DNA from: Hyphomicrobiales bacterium
GTDB taxonomy: Bacteria > Pseudomonadota > Alphaproteobacteria > Rhizobiales > Methylopilaceae
DNA length: 64,000 nt
Reading direction: 5' to 3'
Assembly (NCBI GenBank): GCA_022842205.1
Contig: JALHQA010000001.1
Coordinates: 310,001-374,000 of the forward strand
Shown: positions 25,538 through 33,942 of the stretch, piece by piece
Numbering within the stretch: the first letter of the stretch is position 1
How the letters are laid out: every line of letters begins with the position of its first letter
Made by a program: the position numbers and the translations under genes
Notes under the pieces: generated by a model
Told to the model about the DNA's origin: nothing
The model's database searches: none
The model's input: only the letters and a program-made list of their open reading frames with translations

Positions 25538-25630
25538 CGGCTTCCCTTGACGAACGCAATCCTCGCCCTTGATCCCCAAGAACGCGTTAAGCGATCACGG
25601 CCAAGTGTCTTTGATCTTGGCGCGCGAGGG

Positions 25631-25646
25631 TGGCACGATGAATGCA
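25631..25646 (+). promoter_or_regulatory. Candidate sigma-54 promoter for the DUF1194 gene
   Basis: TGGCACG-ATGA-ATGCA matches the -24/-12 consensus TGGCACG-N4-TTGCA with one change (A for the first T of the -12 box). GG at 25632-25633 and GC at 25644-25645 have the required spacing. The expected start of transcription (about 25657) leaves a 14-base leader with GAGGG before the ATG at 25671. Confidence 0.5.
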
Positions 25647-25670
25647 GGGGTTCGAACCAAGAGGGTTTGA

Positions 25671-26477
25671 ATGCGGCTTCTGGCTCCGATTGCCTTGATG
25701 CTCGGCCTGACCTCCGCCACGGCGCAGACGGGTCCGCCGGAACACACGGTCGATCTCGAACTCGTTCTCGCCGTCGATATTTCCTATTCCATGGATGCCG
25801 ACGAACTGCGCCTGCAGCGCGACGGATACATGGCGGCCATCACCTCGCCGCAGGTGATCGACGCCATCAAGCAGGGCACGCATGGCCGCATCGCGGTTGC
25901 CTATATCGAATGGGCCGGCGTCGAGAACCAGGGAATCCCTGTCCATTGGCATGTCATCGACGGCGCGGAGAGCGCGCGGGCGTTCGCCGACAAACTGGCG
26001 GAAGCGCCGCCGAACCGTGCCTACCGCACATCCATTTCCGGCGGGCTTCTGTTCTCGGCGAAATATTTCGAGCGCAATCCCAACAAGGGGCCGCGCCGCG
26101 TGATCGATATGTCCGGCGACGGCCCCAACAATCAGGGCCATGCCGTTACATGGGCCCGCGACCAGGTCGTGGCCCAGGGCATCGGCATCAACGGGCTGCC
26201 GCTGGTGCTGAAAACGCCATCCAACATGTCGATCGACGTCAATAATCTCGAAGACTATTACCGCGAATGCGTCGTCGGCGGACAGGGCGCGTTTGTCATC
26301 GCTGTCGAGGACAAGAGCCAGTTCACCGACGCCATCCGCACCAAGCTGATTCTGGAAATTGCGGGGCGCGAACCGGAGCCGCGCTTCATCCGTACGCAGG
26401 ACAAGCCGGTAAACTGCATGGTCGGCGAGAAAATCTGGCGCGATCGCTATGGCGAAAGCGGTCCCGATTGGCAATAA
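25671..26477 (+). CDS. DUF1194 domain-containing, von Willebrand A-like secreted protein
   Basis: A 268-residue protein with a signal peptide (LLAPIALMLGLTSATAQ) followed by a DUF1194 body that resembles a von Willebrand A fold: 'LVLAVDISYSMDADELRLQ' carries the DxSxS metal site (MIDAS) near residue 37, and 'RVIDMSGDGPNNQG' is the later conserved loop. Proteins of this domain are common in rhizobia and have no settled function; a metal-dependent adhesion or ligand-binding role in the periplasm is an inference. GAGGG lies 5 bases before the start, and the methylglyoxal synthase gene follows after 6 bases. Confidence 0.88.
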   Translation: MRLLAPIALMLGLTSATAQTGPPEHTVDLELVLAVDISYSMDADELRLQRDGYMAAITSPQVIDAIKQGTHGRIAVAYIEWAGVENQGIPVHWHVIDGAESARAFADKLAEAPPNRAYRTSISGGLLFSAKYFERNPNKGPRRVIDMSGDGPNNQGHAVTWARDQVVAQGIGINGLPLVLKTPSNMSIDVNNLEDYYRECVVGGQGAFVIAVEDKSQFTDAIRTKLILEIAGREPEPRFIRTQDKPVNCMVGEKIWRDRYGESGPDWQ

Positions 26478-26483
26478 AGGGGC

Positions 26484-26861
26484 ATGAGCCGCCCGCGCCT
26501 TGCCCTCGTCGCCCACGATCTCAAGAAAGACGACCTTGTCGAATGGGTCGCGCGGCATGAATCGAAAATCGCGAAATTCGACATCGTCGCGACGGGAACG
26601 ACCGGCGCGCGCATTCTGGCGCGGTGCCCGGCCCTGCCGGTCCATCCGGTGAAGAGCGGCCCGCTGGGCGGCGACCAGCAGATCGGCGCCATGATTGCCG
26701 AAGGGAAAATTCAGGGCGTCATCTTCTTCGTCGACCCGCTGACGCCGATGCCGCACGATGTCGACGTGAAAGCACTGACACGGCTCGCGACGCTCTACGA
26801 CATTCCCATTGCGCTGAACCGCGCCACGGCCGAGCTGATGGTGAAGGGCTACAATCCTTAA
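26484..26861 (+). CDS. mgsA: Methylglyoxal synthase
   Basis: Cytoplasmic enzyme of 125 residues converting dihydroxyacetone phosphate into methylglyoxal and phosphate, a bypass that relieves phosphate limitation or sugar-phosphate stress. Motifs: '[15 protein letters not shown]' (His near 10), '[10 protein letters not shown]' phosphate loop, '[16 protein letters not shown]' with the catalytic Asp in GGDQQ, '[21 protein letters not shown]', and 'NRATAELMV'. It is shorter than E. coli MgsA (152 residues) by lacking the N- and C-terminal extensions. It lies 6 bases after the DUF1194 gene and is likely co-transcribed. Confidence 0.95.
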   Translation: MSRPRLALVAHDLKKDDLVEWVARHESKIAKFDIVATGTTGARILARCPALPVHPVKSGPLGGDQQIGAMIAEGKIQGVIFFVDPLTPMPHDVDVKALTRLATLYDIPIALNRATAELMVKGYNP

Positions 26862-26916
26862 CGGCCCGGCATGGCTCTCGTCGCCGCATTCTTCACGGTG
26901 AGCCGCCCGCCGCCGA

Positions 26917-29394
26917 TCAGGTGCCCCGCGGCTTCACCCGCCTTGTCGCTTCCGCGACGCGCGGGTCTTCCGGCCACGGATGGCGCGGATAGCGGCCACG
27001 CATCTCCGCCCGCACATCCCGCCACGAGCCGGCCCAGAACCCCGGCAGATCGCGCGTGACCTGAATGGGGCGATGGGCGGGAGAAAGAAGCTCCAGAACA
27101 AGCGGCACCCGGCCGCTCGCGAGCGACGGGTGCTTGTCGAGGCCGAACAGTTCCTGCACACGGACGGCGATGGACGGCTCGGCGCCGGAATAATCCACCG
27201 CCAGGCTGGAGCCGGTCGGCGCCGTGAAATGCGTCGGCGCCTCCTTGTCCATACGGCGTTGCAGATCGTAAGGCAGAAGCGATTTCAGGGCGGCGTCGAG
27301 ATCGCCGGCGCCGATCTCCGAGAGTGCGGTCTTGCCGGACAGATAAGGCGCAAGCCAGTCGACGACGGTTCCGGCGAGCGCCTCGTCCGAAAGATCTGGC
27401 CACGGGTCTCCTTCGGCGCGGCGCAGAAAGCCGACGCGCTCGCGCCATTGCGCGATGGACTTCGTCCACGGCAGACGCGCGACGCCGATCCCGGCAATGC
27501 CTTTCGCCAGCGCCAGGGCCGCCTCGTCATTGCGCGGCGCAGGCAGCGGTGCATCGGACAGAACGAGCGCGCCAAGCCGCTTAACCGCGCGTGCGCGCAA
27601 GGCCGCCGCTTTCGGATCGAACGTGACTTCATCGCGCGTCGTGATGCTGTCCGCAAACATCTCCTCGATCTCTTCGCGCGACAGGGCCGCCGCGAGACGG
27701 ATGCGCGCGGAACCGGCCGCGCCGGCGATATCCGCCACCGCAAGAAACGGCTCGCGTGCCAGGGCGTCCGCCGCTTCGACGCTCGCGCCGCGGCCATTCG
27801 CGAGCCGGAATTCGCCGGGCTTGCCGCGCGCCTGAGCGATGCGATCCGGATAAGCACGCGCGAGCAACGCGCCGGCGCTGTGATCCGCATTTGCCGTCGG
27901 CGGGTTGAGCCGCTCGGCCTCGCGGGCCCAGTTTTCGGCAAGACGCCGCGCATCTTCCGCGCGGCGGGATTTGTCGCGGCGGAACTGGTTCATGCGGTGA
28001 GCGACGTCCGTACCATCGCCACCGAGGCCACGCTCGACGAGAACGACCGCGATCTCGCAAGCGCGCTGCGCGGCTCCTTCGCCCGCCGCATCGACCAGCA
28101 TGGCGGAAAGACGCGGCGGCAGAGGCAGTTTGCGGATGTTTTGGCCGCGCGGCGTGATACGGCCGTCGGCATCCAGCGCGCCGAGATCGGTCAGCAGCTT
28201 GCGCGCCTCGGCAATGGCGGGCGCCGGCGGCGGATCGAGCCATCGCAACGACGAAGCATCGGTGACGCCCCAGGCCGCGAGATCGAGCACAAGGCCGGAC
28301 AGATCGGCGGCGAGGATTTCCGGCGTTCGGAAGGCCGGCAGGCTGGCGGTAGCGGCTTCTTCCCACATGCGGTAGCAGACACCCGGCTCGGTGCGGCCGG
28401 CGCGACCGCGCCGCTGGTCGCCCTCGGCACGCGAAGCGCGCACGGTTTCGAGACGCGTCAGGCCCGTCGCGGGTTCGAACACCGGAACGCGCGCGAGACC
28501 GGTGTCGATGACGATACGTACGCCTTCGATGGTGATCGAGGTCTCGGCGATGGATGTCGCCAGCACGATTTTGCGCCGTCCCGCATCGGCGGGGCGGATG
28601 GCGCGGTCCTGCTCGCGGGCATCGAGACCGCCATGCAGTTCCACAATATCGGTGGCGGTATTGACGACGTCGCGCAGCCGCTCGGCGGTGCGCCGTATCT
28701 CGGCCTGCCCGGGAAGAAAGACAAGCGCGCTGCCGCCCTCTTCCGCCAGCGACCTGCGTATAACGGCCGTCGCTTCCTCCTCGATGCGCGCGCGTGCGTC
28801 GCGCGGGATGTGGCGCGTGTCGACCGGGAAGCTGCGGCCAAGACTCTCGATCACCGGGGCATCGCCGAGAAGACCGGCGACACGCGCGCCGTCGAGCGTC
28901 GCGGACATCACGAGAATGCGCAAATCCGACCGCAGGCCCGATTGCGCATCGAGCGCAAGCGCAAGACCGAGATCGCCATCGAGCGAGCGTTCGTGAAATT
29001 CGTCGAACAGCACGGCCGCGACACCCGCGAGCTCGGGATCGTCGAGCACCATGCGCGCGAACACGCCCTCGGTGACGACTTCGATTCGTGTCTTCGGGCC
29101 GATCTTCGATCCGAGCCGCACGCGCAGGCCGACGGTTTCGCCGGTTTTTTCGCGAAGCACCGAGGCCATGCGGTCGGCCGCCGCGCGGGCAGCGATGCGG
29201 CGCGGCTCGAGTACGATGATCTTGCCGTCGCCGCGCCAATCCTGGTCGAGCAGGACAAGCGGAACGCGCGTCGTCTTGCCGGCACCAGGCGGAGCAACGA
29301 GAACGGCATTCGTGCCGGCGGCCAGCGCCGAAACCAGCGCCGGCAGCGCCTCATCGATGGGAAGCTTCTCGGAAAATGTACGCACTGGGGGCAT
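26917..29394 (-). CDS. hrpB: ATP-dependent helicase HrpB
   Basis: A DEAH-type helicase of 825 residues. It begins with Walker A 'LVAPPGAGKTTRVPLVLL' (about residue 40), then 'LFDEFHERSLDGDLGLAL' (DEFH box), the 'VMSATLDG' motif, and the C-terminal helicase half with 'LATSIAETSITIEGVRIVID' and 'QRRGRAGRTEPGVCYRMW'. The HA2 and HrpB C-terminal domains follow (for example 'VDYSGAEPSIAVRVQELFGL' and 'PVLELLSPAHRPIQVTRDL' in outline). RNA substrates and role are poorly known in bacteria. Translation starts at ATG 29394; a TTG one codon earlier is less likely. The 3' end converges on mgsA with a 55-base gap. Confidence 0.95.
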   Translation of the reverse strand: MPPVRTFSEKLPIDEALPALVSALAAGTNAVLVAPPGAGKTTRVPLVLLDQDWRGDGKIIVLEPRRIAARAAADRMASVLREKTGETVGLRVRLGSKIGPKTRIEVVTEGVFARMVLDDPELAGVAAVLFDEFHERSLDGDLGLALALDAQSGLRSDLRILVMSATLDGARVAGLLGDAPVIESLGRSFPVDTRHIPRDARARIEEEATAVIRRSLAEEGGSALVFLPGQAEIRRTAERLRDVVNTATDIVELHGGLDAREQDRAIRPADAGRRKIVLATSIAETSITIEGVRIVIDTGLARVPVFEPATGLTRLETVRASRAEGDQRRGRAGRTEPGVCYRMWEEAATASLPAFRTPEILAADLSGLVLDLAAWGVTDASSLRWLDPPPAPAIAEARKLLTDLGALDADGRITPRGQNIRKLPLPPRLSAMLVDAAGEGAAQRACEIAVVLVERGLGGDGTDVAHRMNQFRRDKSRRAEDARRLAENWAREAERLNPPTANADHSAGALLARAYPDRIAQARGKPGEFRLANGRGASVEAADALAREPFLAVADIAGAAGSARIRLAAALSREEIEEMFADSITTRDEVTFDPKAAALRARAVKRLGALVLSDAPLPAPRNDEAALALAKGIAGIGVARLPWTKSIAQWRERVGFLRRAEGDPWPDLSDEALAGTVVDWLAPYLSGKTALSEIGAGDLDAALKSLLPYDLQRRMDKEAPTHFTAPTGSSLAVDYSGAEPSIAVRVQELFGLDKHPSLASGRVPLVLELLSPAHRPIQVTRDLPGFWAGSWRDVRAEMRGRYPRHPWPEDPRVAEATRRVKPRGT

Positions 29395-29423
29395 CAACCC
29401 CAGACGAGGCTCTCTGGCAAGCC

Positions 29424-29672
29424 CTAGAAGCCGCCCATGAGCAATATCAGCGCGATCACGACACCCGCGGCGATCAGGATCATGGCCGGGCCATAGGCGT
29501 TCCAGATATCGGCGATGGCGGATTCGGAGGGCACCACGGGGGGAACCGGCGGGTGCGTGGACGGCGCACCGGGCACATCGACATGGTGATCGGGCTCAGG
29601 CACGTCGCCGTGAAGACCGGAGTGGTCTCCGGTCGAAAATTCGGGGGAAAGAGTCGTCTTGTCCTTTGCCAT
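29424..29672 (-). CDS. Small single-pass membrane protein, unknown function
   Basis: An 82-residue protein starting MAKDKTTLSPEFSTGDHSGL. The first 55 residues are polar, His/Pro/Asp-rich (VPEPDHHVDVPGAPSTHPP) and the last 22 form one hydrophobic segment (AMILIAAGVVIALILLMGGF), so it is probably tail-anchored in the inner membrane. The ribosome site is weak. A GGAAC-N17-CGTT element 33-58 bases upstream matches general-stress sigma (EcfG) promoters, so expression under stress is likely. No homolog or function is recognised. It sits 29 bases after the hrpB start, facing the same way. Confidence 0.6.
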   Translation of the reverse strand: MAKDKTTLSPEFSTGDHSGLHGDVPEPDHHVDVPGAPSTHPPVPPVVPSESAIADIWNAYGPAMILIAAGVVIALILLMGGF

Positions 29673-29704
29673 CACACGAGAAACCGACGGGGGGTTAGAG
29701 ACGA

Positions 29705-29730
29705 AACGCGCTCCGCTCCCCCGTCGTTCC
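29705..29730 (-). promoter_or_regulatory. Candidate EcfG (general stress) promoter, small membrane protein
   Basis: On the minus strand GGAAC (29730-29726), 17 bases, CGTT (29708-29705), an exact match to the GGAAC-N16/17-CGTT promoter of alphaproteobacterial EcfG/RpoE2. Expected transcription start is about 29698, giving a 25-base leader to the ATG at 29672. Confidence 0.6.
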
Positions 29731-30092
29731 CGGTTCCGGGACATTAGCTTATAGACCCCACTGCCCCGCAGGCCGGCCACCAATCCGGCTATCGTCAGCC
29801 CCGGCATTCCCGCGCTTCGGTTTAGGCCGGTACTTTATTAAGTGCATCCTTTTCAGGAAGCGCGCACCGAGCAGCCCCTGGCAGGACGACGGCGTGGGAG
29901 AACGCCGCTGCGGACACAACAGGAAGCTTCGGGCAAGCCCGAAGCCCCAAATCCGTCGCGCTTTACTCACGGCGCGATTCTCAGATGACTCGATGCTGCT
30001 CAGTCATGCGGCGCACGGTCAATACAGCAAACGCGGCGTTAACCGATTTCCGCGACTATCCCCCTACAAAAGTCTAGGGGGACTGGGGCATC
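29731..30092. other. Gene-free stretch before the chemoreceptor gene
   Basis: No convincing gene was found here. It holds a perfect 8-bp hairpin without a T-run (GCTTCGGG-CAAG-CCCGAAGC, 29926-29945) and, just before the chemoreceptor, CCCCCTA (30060-30066) paired with TAGGGGG (30075-30081), 11 bases from the ATG at 30093. The second hairpin could fold over the translation start region. Short open frames on both strands lack ribosome sites and codon bias. Confidence 0.5.
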
Positions 30093-31349
30093 ATGGGGAT
30101 CAAGGTGAAGACGGCCGGGGCGGTTGCCGTTCCGGGGCTGATCGCGCTCGGCGCGACGGCCTATGCGGCGGCGACGCTGGGCGGCGCGCAAGGACTGCCG
30201 GCGGAAGACTTCTCCGCTCTCGCCAGCTCCACGCTCATGATGTCGTGCGGCGCGGTGCTTGCCGCCACGGCGGCGGCGGCTTTCTTCGCGATACGGACGA
30301 TCGCCAATCCGATCGCGGCCGTCAGCGACGCGCTGGACCGCACAGCGAAGAGCGATCTGTCCTTTCCCCTGCCCGACTCTCTCGGCGAAGACGAGATCGG
30401 CCGCTGCTGGACCGCGGTCGCCTTCTTCCGCGACTGGCGCGCCGATTCGGCGCGTCTGCGCGCCGAACGCACGGCCGACGCCGCGCAGGGAGAGCAGGCA
30501 AAGCGCGAAGGCGTGATGGCACTCGCCGCGGAATTCGAAACGGTCGCCGGCGGCATCATTTCCGGCGTGTCGAAAGCCTCCAGCCAGCTCGTCAAGGCAT
30601 CCGAAGCGCTGATGGCCAATGCGACGGACACGACCGACAAATCGGTCCGGGCCGCCTCCGCCGCCGAGCAGACCTATGCCAATGTGCAGGCCGTCGCGAG
30701 CGCGTCGGAAGAGCTGTCGGCATCGTTCCGCGAAATCGGACAGCAGATCGCGCATGCGGCGAAGCTGATTTCCGCCACCGCCGATAAGGTCGACGCCTCC
30801 GACAGCGACGTGCAGGAGCTCTCGCAGAGCGCGCAGCGCGTCAACGCGATCGTCGGCATCATCCGCGACATCGCCGAGCAGACCAATCTTCTGGCGCTGA
30901 ACGCGACGATCGAAGCGGCGCGGGCCGGCGAGGCCGGGCGTGGCTTTGCGGTCGTCGCCTCCGAAGTGAAGGCGCTTGCCAACCAGACCGCGAAGGCGAC
31001 GCAGGATATCGAGATCCATATCGGCTCGATCCAGCAGGCGACGACGCGCACGGTGAGTTCGATCCAGGAGATCGGCGCGCAGGTGCGCGAGCTGAACGAG
31101 GTCGCGACGGTGATCGCCGGCGCGACGGAAGAACAGGGCACGGTTTCGCAGGAGATCGCCCGCAATGTCGCCGAGGCCGCGACCGGCACCGGCGAGGTGT
31201 CCAGGAACGTGCTGGGCGTGAAGGAAGCGTCGGACCTGACGGACGACGAGGCCGAGCATGTGCTGCAGTTCGCGCAGGAGCTCGAAACGCAGTCGTCCGA
31301 GCTTCGCGGTCAGGTCGACCGGCTGCTGGCGACCATGCGCGCCGCGTAA
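30093..31349 (+). CDS. Methyl-accepting chemotaxis protein
   Basis: A 418-residue chemoreceptor. Two membrane segments (about 8-28 and 48-68) are separated by only about 20 residues, so there is no periplasmic sensing domain. A HAMP-like linker follows (about 68-120), then the signalling domain. The highly conserved tip '[31 protein letters not shown]' (in parts, residues about 262-295) is intact and binds CheA/CheW. Such short receptors often sense membrane state or cytoplasmic signals, here an inference. It is monocistronic, with a hairpin before the start and a bidirectional terminator after the stop. Confidence 0.94.
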   Translation: MGIKVKTAGAVAVPGLIALGATAYAAATLGGAQGLPAEDFSALASSTLMMSCGAVLAATAAAAFFAIRTIANPIAAVSDALDRTAKSDLSFPLPDSLGEDEIGRCWTAVAFFRDWRADSARLRAERTADAAQGEQAKREGVMALAAEFETVAGGIISGVSKASSQLVKASEALMANATDTTDKSVRAASAAEQTYANVQAVASASEELSASFREIGQQIAHAAKLISATADKVDASDSDVQELSQSAQRVNAIVGIIRDIAEQTNLLALNATIEAARAGEAGRGFAVVASEVKALANQTAKATQDIEIHIGSIQQATTRTVSSIQEIGAQVRELNEVATVIAGATEEQGTVSQEIARNVAEAATGTGEVSRNVLGVKEASDLTDDEAEHVLQFAQELETQSSELRGQVDRLLATMRAA

Positions 31350-31373
31350 AATCCGGTTGGCACCGGAACAGAA

Positions 31374-31397
31374 AAGGCCGGGCAGAAGCCCGGCCTT
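31374..31397. terminator. Bidirectional terminator between the chemoreceptor and DoxX genes
   Basis: AAGGCCGGGC-AGAA-GCCCGGCCTT, a perfect 10-bp stem, flanked by TTCTTGCTT on one side and AAAA on the other. It serves both the plus-strand chemoreceptor gene and the minus-strand bufferin operon. Confidence 0.8.
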
Positions 31398-31402
31398 CTT
31401 GC

Positions 31403-31873
31403 TTACACGAAGCGCCGCGCGATCAGATGGTCGGCGGACAGGACGCCGGGCCCGCGCGCAAGGATCAGCAGAAGGCACGCGGCCCAGGTGCCGTGCGTCG
31501 GCCAGGCATCCGGATAAACGAAGATCTGGATGACCAGCGTCATGACGAGCACCGCCGCGGCGGCGAAGCGGCTGGCCAGACCGACCACGAGCAGCACCGG
31601 GAAGAAATGCTCGGCGAAGGTCGCGAGATGCGCGGCAAGCGCGGGATCGACCAGCGGCAACCGGTATTCATCCTGAAACAGCGCGACGGCCGTTTCCGAA
31701 ACATGCCAGCCCTCGAGCTTGGTCTGGCCGGAGCGCCAGAACACGCCGGCGATCGACACGCGGGCGATGAACGCGACGAGGCTGTAGGGAATGGCTTGGG
31801 CCCATGAAATCGCGGTACTCACAGCGCGAAGCAAGGGGGAATCCTGATGCGGTGCGGATGCGATATTGCTCAT
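31403..31873 (-). CDS. DoxX family membrane protein of the bufferin (gig) operon
   Basis: A 156-residue inner-membrane protein with four hydrophobic segments (about 25-45, 70-92, 95-115 and 122-140) and the DoxX family look ('SLVAFIARVSIAGVFWRSGQTKLEG', 'LLVVGLASRFAAAAVLVMTLVIQIFVYP' in parts). In Caulobacter the corresponding protein is the fourth member (GigD) of the gold/copper-induced operon; proposed roles are quinone-linked redox or maturation support. The start overlaps the preceding DUF2063 gene stop (ATGA). It is the last gene of the operon, followed by a terminator. Confidence 0.88.
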   Translation of the reverse strand: MSNIASAPHQDSPLLRAVSTAISWAQAIPYSLVAFIARVSIAGVFWRSGQTKLEGWHVSETAVALFQDEYRLPLVDPALAAHLATFAEHFFPVLLVVGLASRFAAAAVLVMTLVIQIFVYPDAWPTHGTWAACLLLILARGPGVLSADHLIARRFV

Positions 31874-32646
31874 TGGATGCTCCCGGCCGTGTCTGTTTCG
31901 ATGCTTGCGACGAGGTGATGGGCGAAAAGATCGGCCACCGCTTGCGTGGTGTTGAAATCCGTATCGTCCGCGAGTGCGCTCTCCACGGCGACACCGAGCG
32001 ACTCACCACGACGCAAGGCCGCAATGAAGCTCGCGGCGCCACCGTCGATCTGCCGTACGACGACATCCCTGCCCGGACGCACGATCAGCGCGCATTCGCC
32101 GGCCCAGTTCACGATCTCTTCGACGGGCCGCTCGCCCGAATTCATCGCCCAGATCGTAACGACGGGATGGACCGAGCGCACGACGGCGACGGCATCGCGC
32201 AGGATGAGGCGCGTTGCGGGCAGACGATCCGGCGCGACCGAAACCAGGCCGGACGCGTCGCACGCGGTGTCGTCGGCCGCGTGGTAGGCGCGCACCCGCG
32301 CGCTTTCGATGCGGGCGACATCCGGCAGGTAGGGAATTTCCCGCGCCGGCTCGAACCGCTCGAGGAAGGCCGCGAAGTCGTCGCCGTATTCGAGAAGTAC
32401 CGGCGAGCGCGGGGGATGACCCGACACGAAGACGCGTGCCACCGCGGCGAAATAATCAACGCCGACGATCTTCTCGACTGCGGGAAAGCGCGACCGCAAT
32501 GCGCCGACGAGCCCGACAATCACATTGTTACGATAGATGGCGAAACGTTCGGTCGCGGCCGCCGTCCGCGCGGTGACACCGGACGGCACGACATGATCTG
32601 GATCGAGCAACGCGTTCGAGAAGTTGCGCTGAAGGTCGGTGAACAT
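31870..32646 (-). CDS. DUF2063 (BufC/HvfC-like) bufferin maturation partner protein
   Basis: A 258-residue cytoplasmic protein starting [17 protein letters not shown]. The N-terminal third is a DUF2063 domain ('FAIYRNNVIVGLVGALRSRFPAVEKIVG', residues about 35-65, and 'FVSGHPPRSPVLLEYGDDFAAFL'). Proteins of this family partner DUF692 enzymes and bind the precursor peptide to bring it to the active site. It overlaps the DUF692 stop (ATGA) and is followed by DoxX (ATGA), so the three are translated together. A frame reaching 32718 lies in the DUF692 gene and was not used. Confidence 0.9.
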   Translation of the reverse strand: MFTDLQRNFSNALLDPDHVVPSGVTARTAAATERFAIYRNNVIVGLVGALRSRFPAVEKIVGVDYFAAVARVFVSGHPPRSPVLLEYGDDFAAFLERFEPAREIPYLPDVARIESARVRAYHAADDTACDASGLVSVAPDRLPATRLILRDAVAVVRSVHPVVTIWAMNSGERPVEEIVNWAGECALIVRPGRDVVVRQIDGGAASFIAALRRGESLGVAVESALADDTDFNTTQAVADLFAHHLVASIETDTAGSIQ

Positions 32647-33491
32647 CAGGCCGCTTTCCTTTCCGCCGCGTCGAGGACGGCTTGCGCAAGACGCGCCTCG
32701 CGCTTCAGCACCTCCCATGAGGGAACGTCATTGTCCCATTCCACGAGGGTCGGCACCGGCCCGGTTCGGGCAATGACTTCAGTATAGAGTGTCCATACCG
32801 GATCGGAGACAGGCGAGCCGTGGGCGTCGATCAGGACCTTGTCGCCGTTCGCGTCCTCGGCCTCGTCATGACCGGCCAGATGAATCTCGCCGACGCGTTC
32901 CAGCGGAAAGGCCGACAGATAAGCCCTCGCGTCGGTCTGATGATTGACCGCCGACACGAACACATTGTTGACGTCGAGCAGAAGGCCGCAGCCCGTGCGG
33001 CGCGCGATCTCTTCGAGGAACACGGTCTCCGGGATGTCGCTCTCGGCGAACACGACATACGTCGCCGGGTTTTCAAGCAGCATCCGGCGGCCAAGCGCAG
33101 TCTGGACTTCGTCGACATGCGCGATCACGCGCGCAAGCGTTTCCTCGGTGTAAGGCAGCGGCAGAAGATCGTTGAAATAGGCGCTGTCATGCGTCGACCA
33201 GGCGAGATGCTCCGAAAAGCTGTCCGGCTCGTGGCGCGCGCAGAGCGCTTTGACGCGCGCGAGGTGCTCCCTGTCGAGCGGTCCGGCAGAACCGATGGAC
33301 AGCCCGACGCCGTGTATCGACAGCGCGTAGTCGTCGCGCAAGGAGGCGAGCTCGGCGTGCGCGCTGCCGCCCGCCCCCATGTAGTTTTCCGCATGAACCT
33401 CGAAGAATCCGACCGGCTGACGCGCGGCGCGGATATCCGAGAAATGCTCTGTCTTGAAGGTGGCGCCCGCGGCGCGTGGAAGACCGGTCAC
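32646..33491 (-). CDS. DUF692 multinuclear iron enzyme, bufferin maturase (BufB/MbnB-like)
   Basis: A 281-residue TIM-barrel enzyme of the DUF692 family, which uses two or three iron ions to convert cysteines of a precursor peptide into heterocycles. Likely metal ligands are the conserved His/Asp/Glu in '[13 protein letters not shown]', '[10 protein letters not shown]', 'FSEHLAWS', '[15 protein letters not shown]', 'EIHLAGHDE' and '[10 protein letters not shown]'. It starts with GTG at 33491, with AAGGAGG 5 bases upstream, a strong site. In methanobactin the homolog MbnB makes oxazolone/thioamide; in bufferins it makes thiooxazole-type groups. A terminator-like hairpin separates it from the precursor gene. 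Confidence 0.93.
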   Translation of the reverse strand: MTGLPRAAGATFKTEHFSDIRAARQPVGFFEVHAENYMGAGGSAHAELASLRDDYALSIHGVGLSIGSAGPLDREHLARVKALCARHEPDSFSEHLAWSTHDSAYFNDLLPLPYTEETLARVIAHVDEVQTALGRRMLLENPATYVVFAESDIPETVFLEEIARRTGCGLLLDVNNVFVSAVNHQTDARAYLSAFPLERVGEIHLAGHDEAEDANGDKVLIDAHGSPVSDPVWTLYTEVIARTGPVPTLVEWDNDVPSWEVLKREARLAQAVLDAAERKAA

Positions 33492-33504
33492 ATCTGCCTC
33501 CTTA

Positions 33505-33542
33505 AAAGGAAAAATGCGGAGCGCGGAGGAATGCGCTCCGCA
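33505..33542 (-). terminator. Intra-operon hairpin terminator between bufferin precursor and maturase
   Basis: On the minus strand TGCGGAGCGC (33542-33533) pairs perfectly with GCGCTCCGCA (33524-33515) around an 8-base loop, followed by TTTTTCCTTTT. It begins 8 bases after the precursor stop and ends before the maturase ribosome site. Partial termination here would give more precursor than enzyme. Confidence 0.82.
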
Positions 33543-33549
33543 GATGCCG

Positions 33550-33840
33550 TTACGACTTGGTCGGCTCGAGCGAACCCATGCCGCCCGGCGTCTTCATGGT
33601 CGTGCAGGTGCCCTTGGCCACGTATTTCCAGGCATTGCCCTGGTAGTCGACCTTGGATGTGCCGGCACAGGTCGTGCCCGGGCCGGCGGCGCAATCGTTC
33701 TGGCCCTTGAGAGAAACGCCGTAGCATTTCTCCTTCTCGGCATCCTTCTGCATGCCCTGCGCCGAGACGGCGAGAGGGACCAGCGCCACCGCGGCGGCGA
33801 CCGAACCGGCCAGAGCAAGATTGACGGACTGAACGGACAT
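33550..33840 (-). CDS. Bufferin precursor (DUF2282, BufA1-like), RiPP metallophore peptide
   Basis: A 96-residue exported peptide. It has a signal sequence ([20 protein letters not shown], cleavage near residue 27) and a short mature part with four cysteines at residues 39, 50, 58 and 79 ('EKCYGV', 'NDCAAG', 'TTCAGT', 'GTCTTM'). This is the arrangement of DUF2282/bufferin-1 precursors; in the family the two central cysteines are turned into copper-binding heterocycles and the outer two form a disulfide. The start at 33840 has GGAG upstream (at AGGGAGAAACATT). It leads the operon with the DUF692, DUF2063 and DoxX genes behind it. Copper binding is by family analogy. Confidence 0.92.
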   Translation of the reverse strand: MSVQSVNLALAGSVAAAVALVPLAVSAQGMQKDAEKEKCYGVSLKGQNDCAAGPGTTCAGTSKVDYQGNAWKYVAKGTCTTMKTPGGMGSLEPTKS

Positions 33841-33888
33841 AATGTTTCTCCCTGCTAAGCTGCGGACCTTCCGGGCCCGTAACTGCTC

Positions 33889-33914
33889 TTCGCGGGCAGA
33901 CCGTCTCGCGTTAC
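33889..33914 (-). promoter_or_regulatory. SigF-type promoter of the bufferin operon
   Basis: On the minus strand GTAACG (33914-33909), 16 bases, CGAA (33892-33889). It matches the GTAAC(C/G)-N16-CGAA promoters of Caulobacter SigF targets, including the gig operon. Predicted start about 33882, leaving a leader of about 40 bases to the precursor ATG. Confidence 0.72.
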
Positions 33915-33942
33915 GCTGATCACGCAGGCGTGAAGACGCCCT

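Noticed and set aside
25614-25668. tRNA-like stretch with GGTTCGAACC and short TCTTGG/CCAAGA arms
   Set aside because: Too short for a tRNA, no D arm or anticodon stem; the GGTTCGAACC is a palindrome near a promoter.
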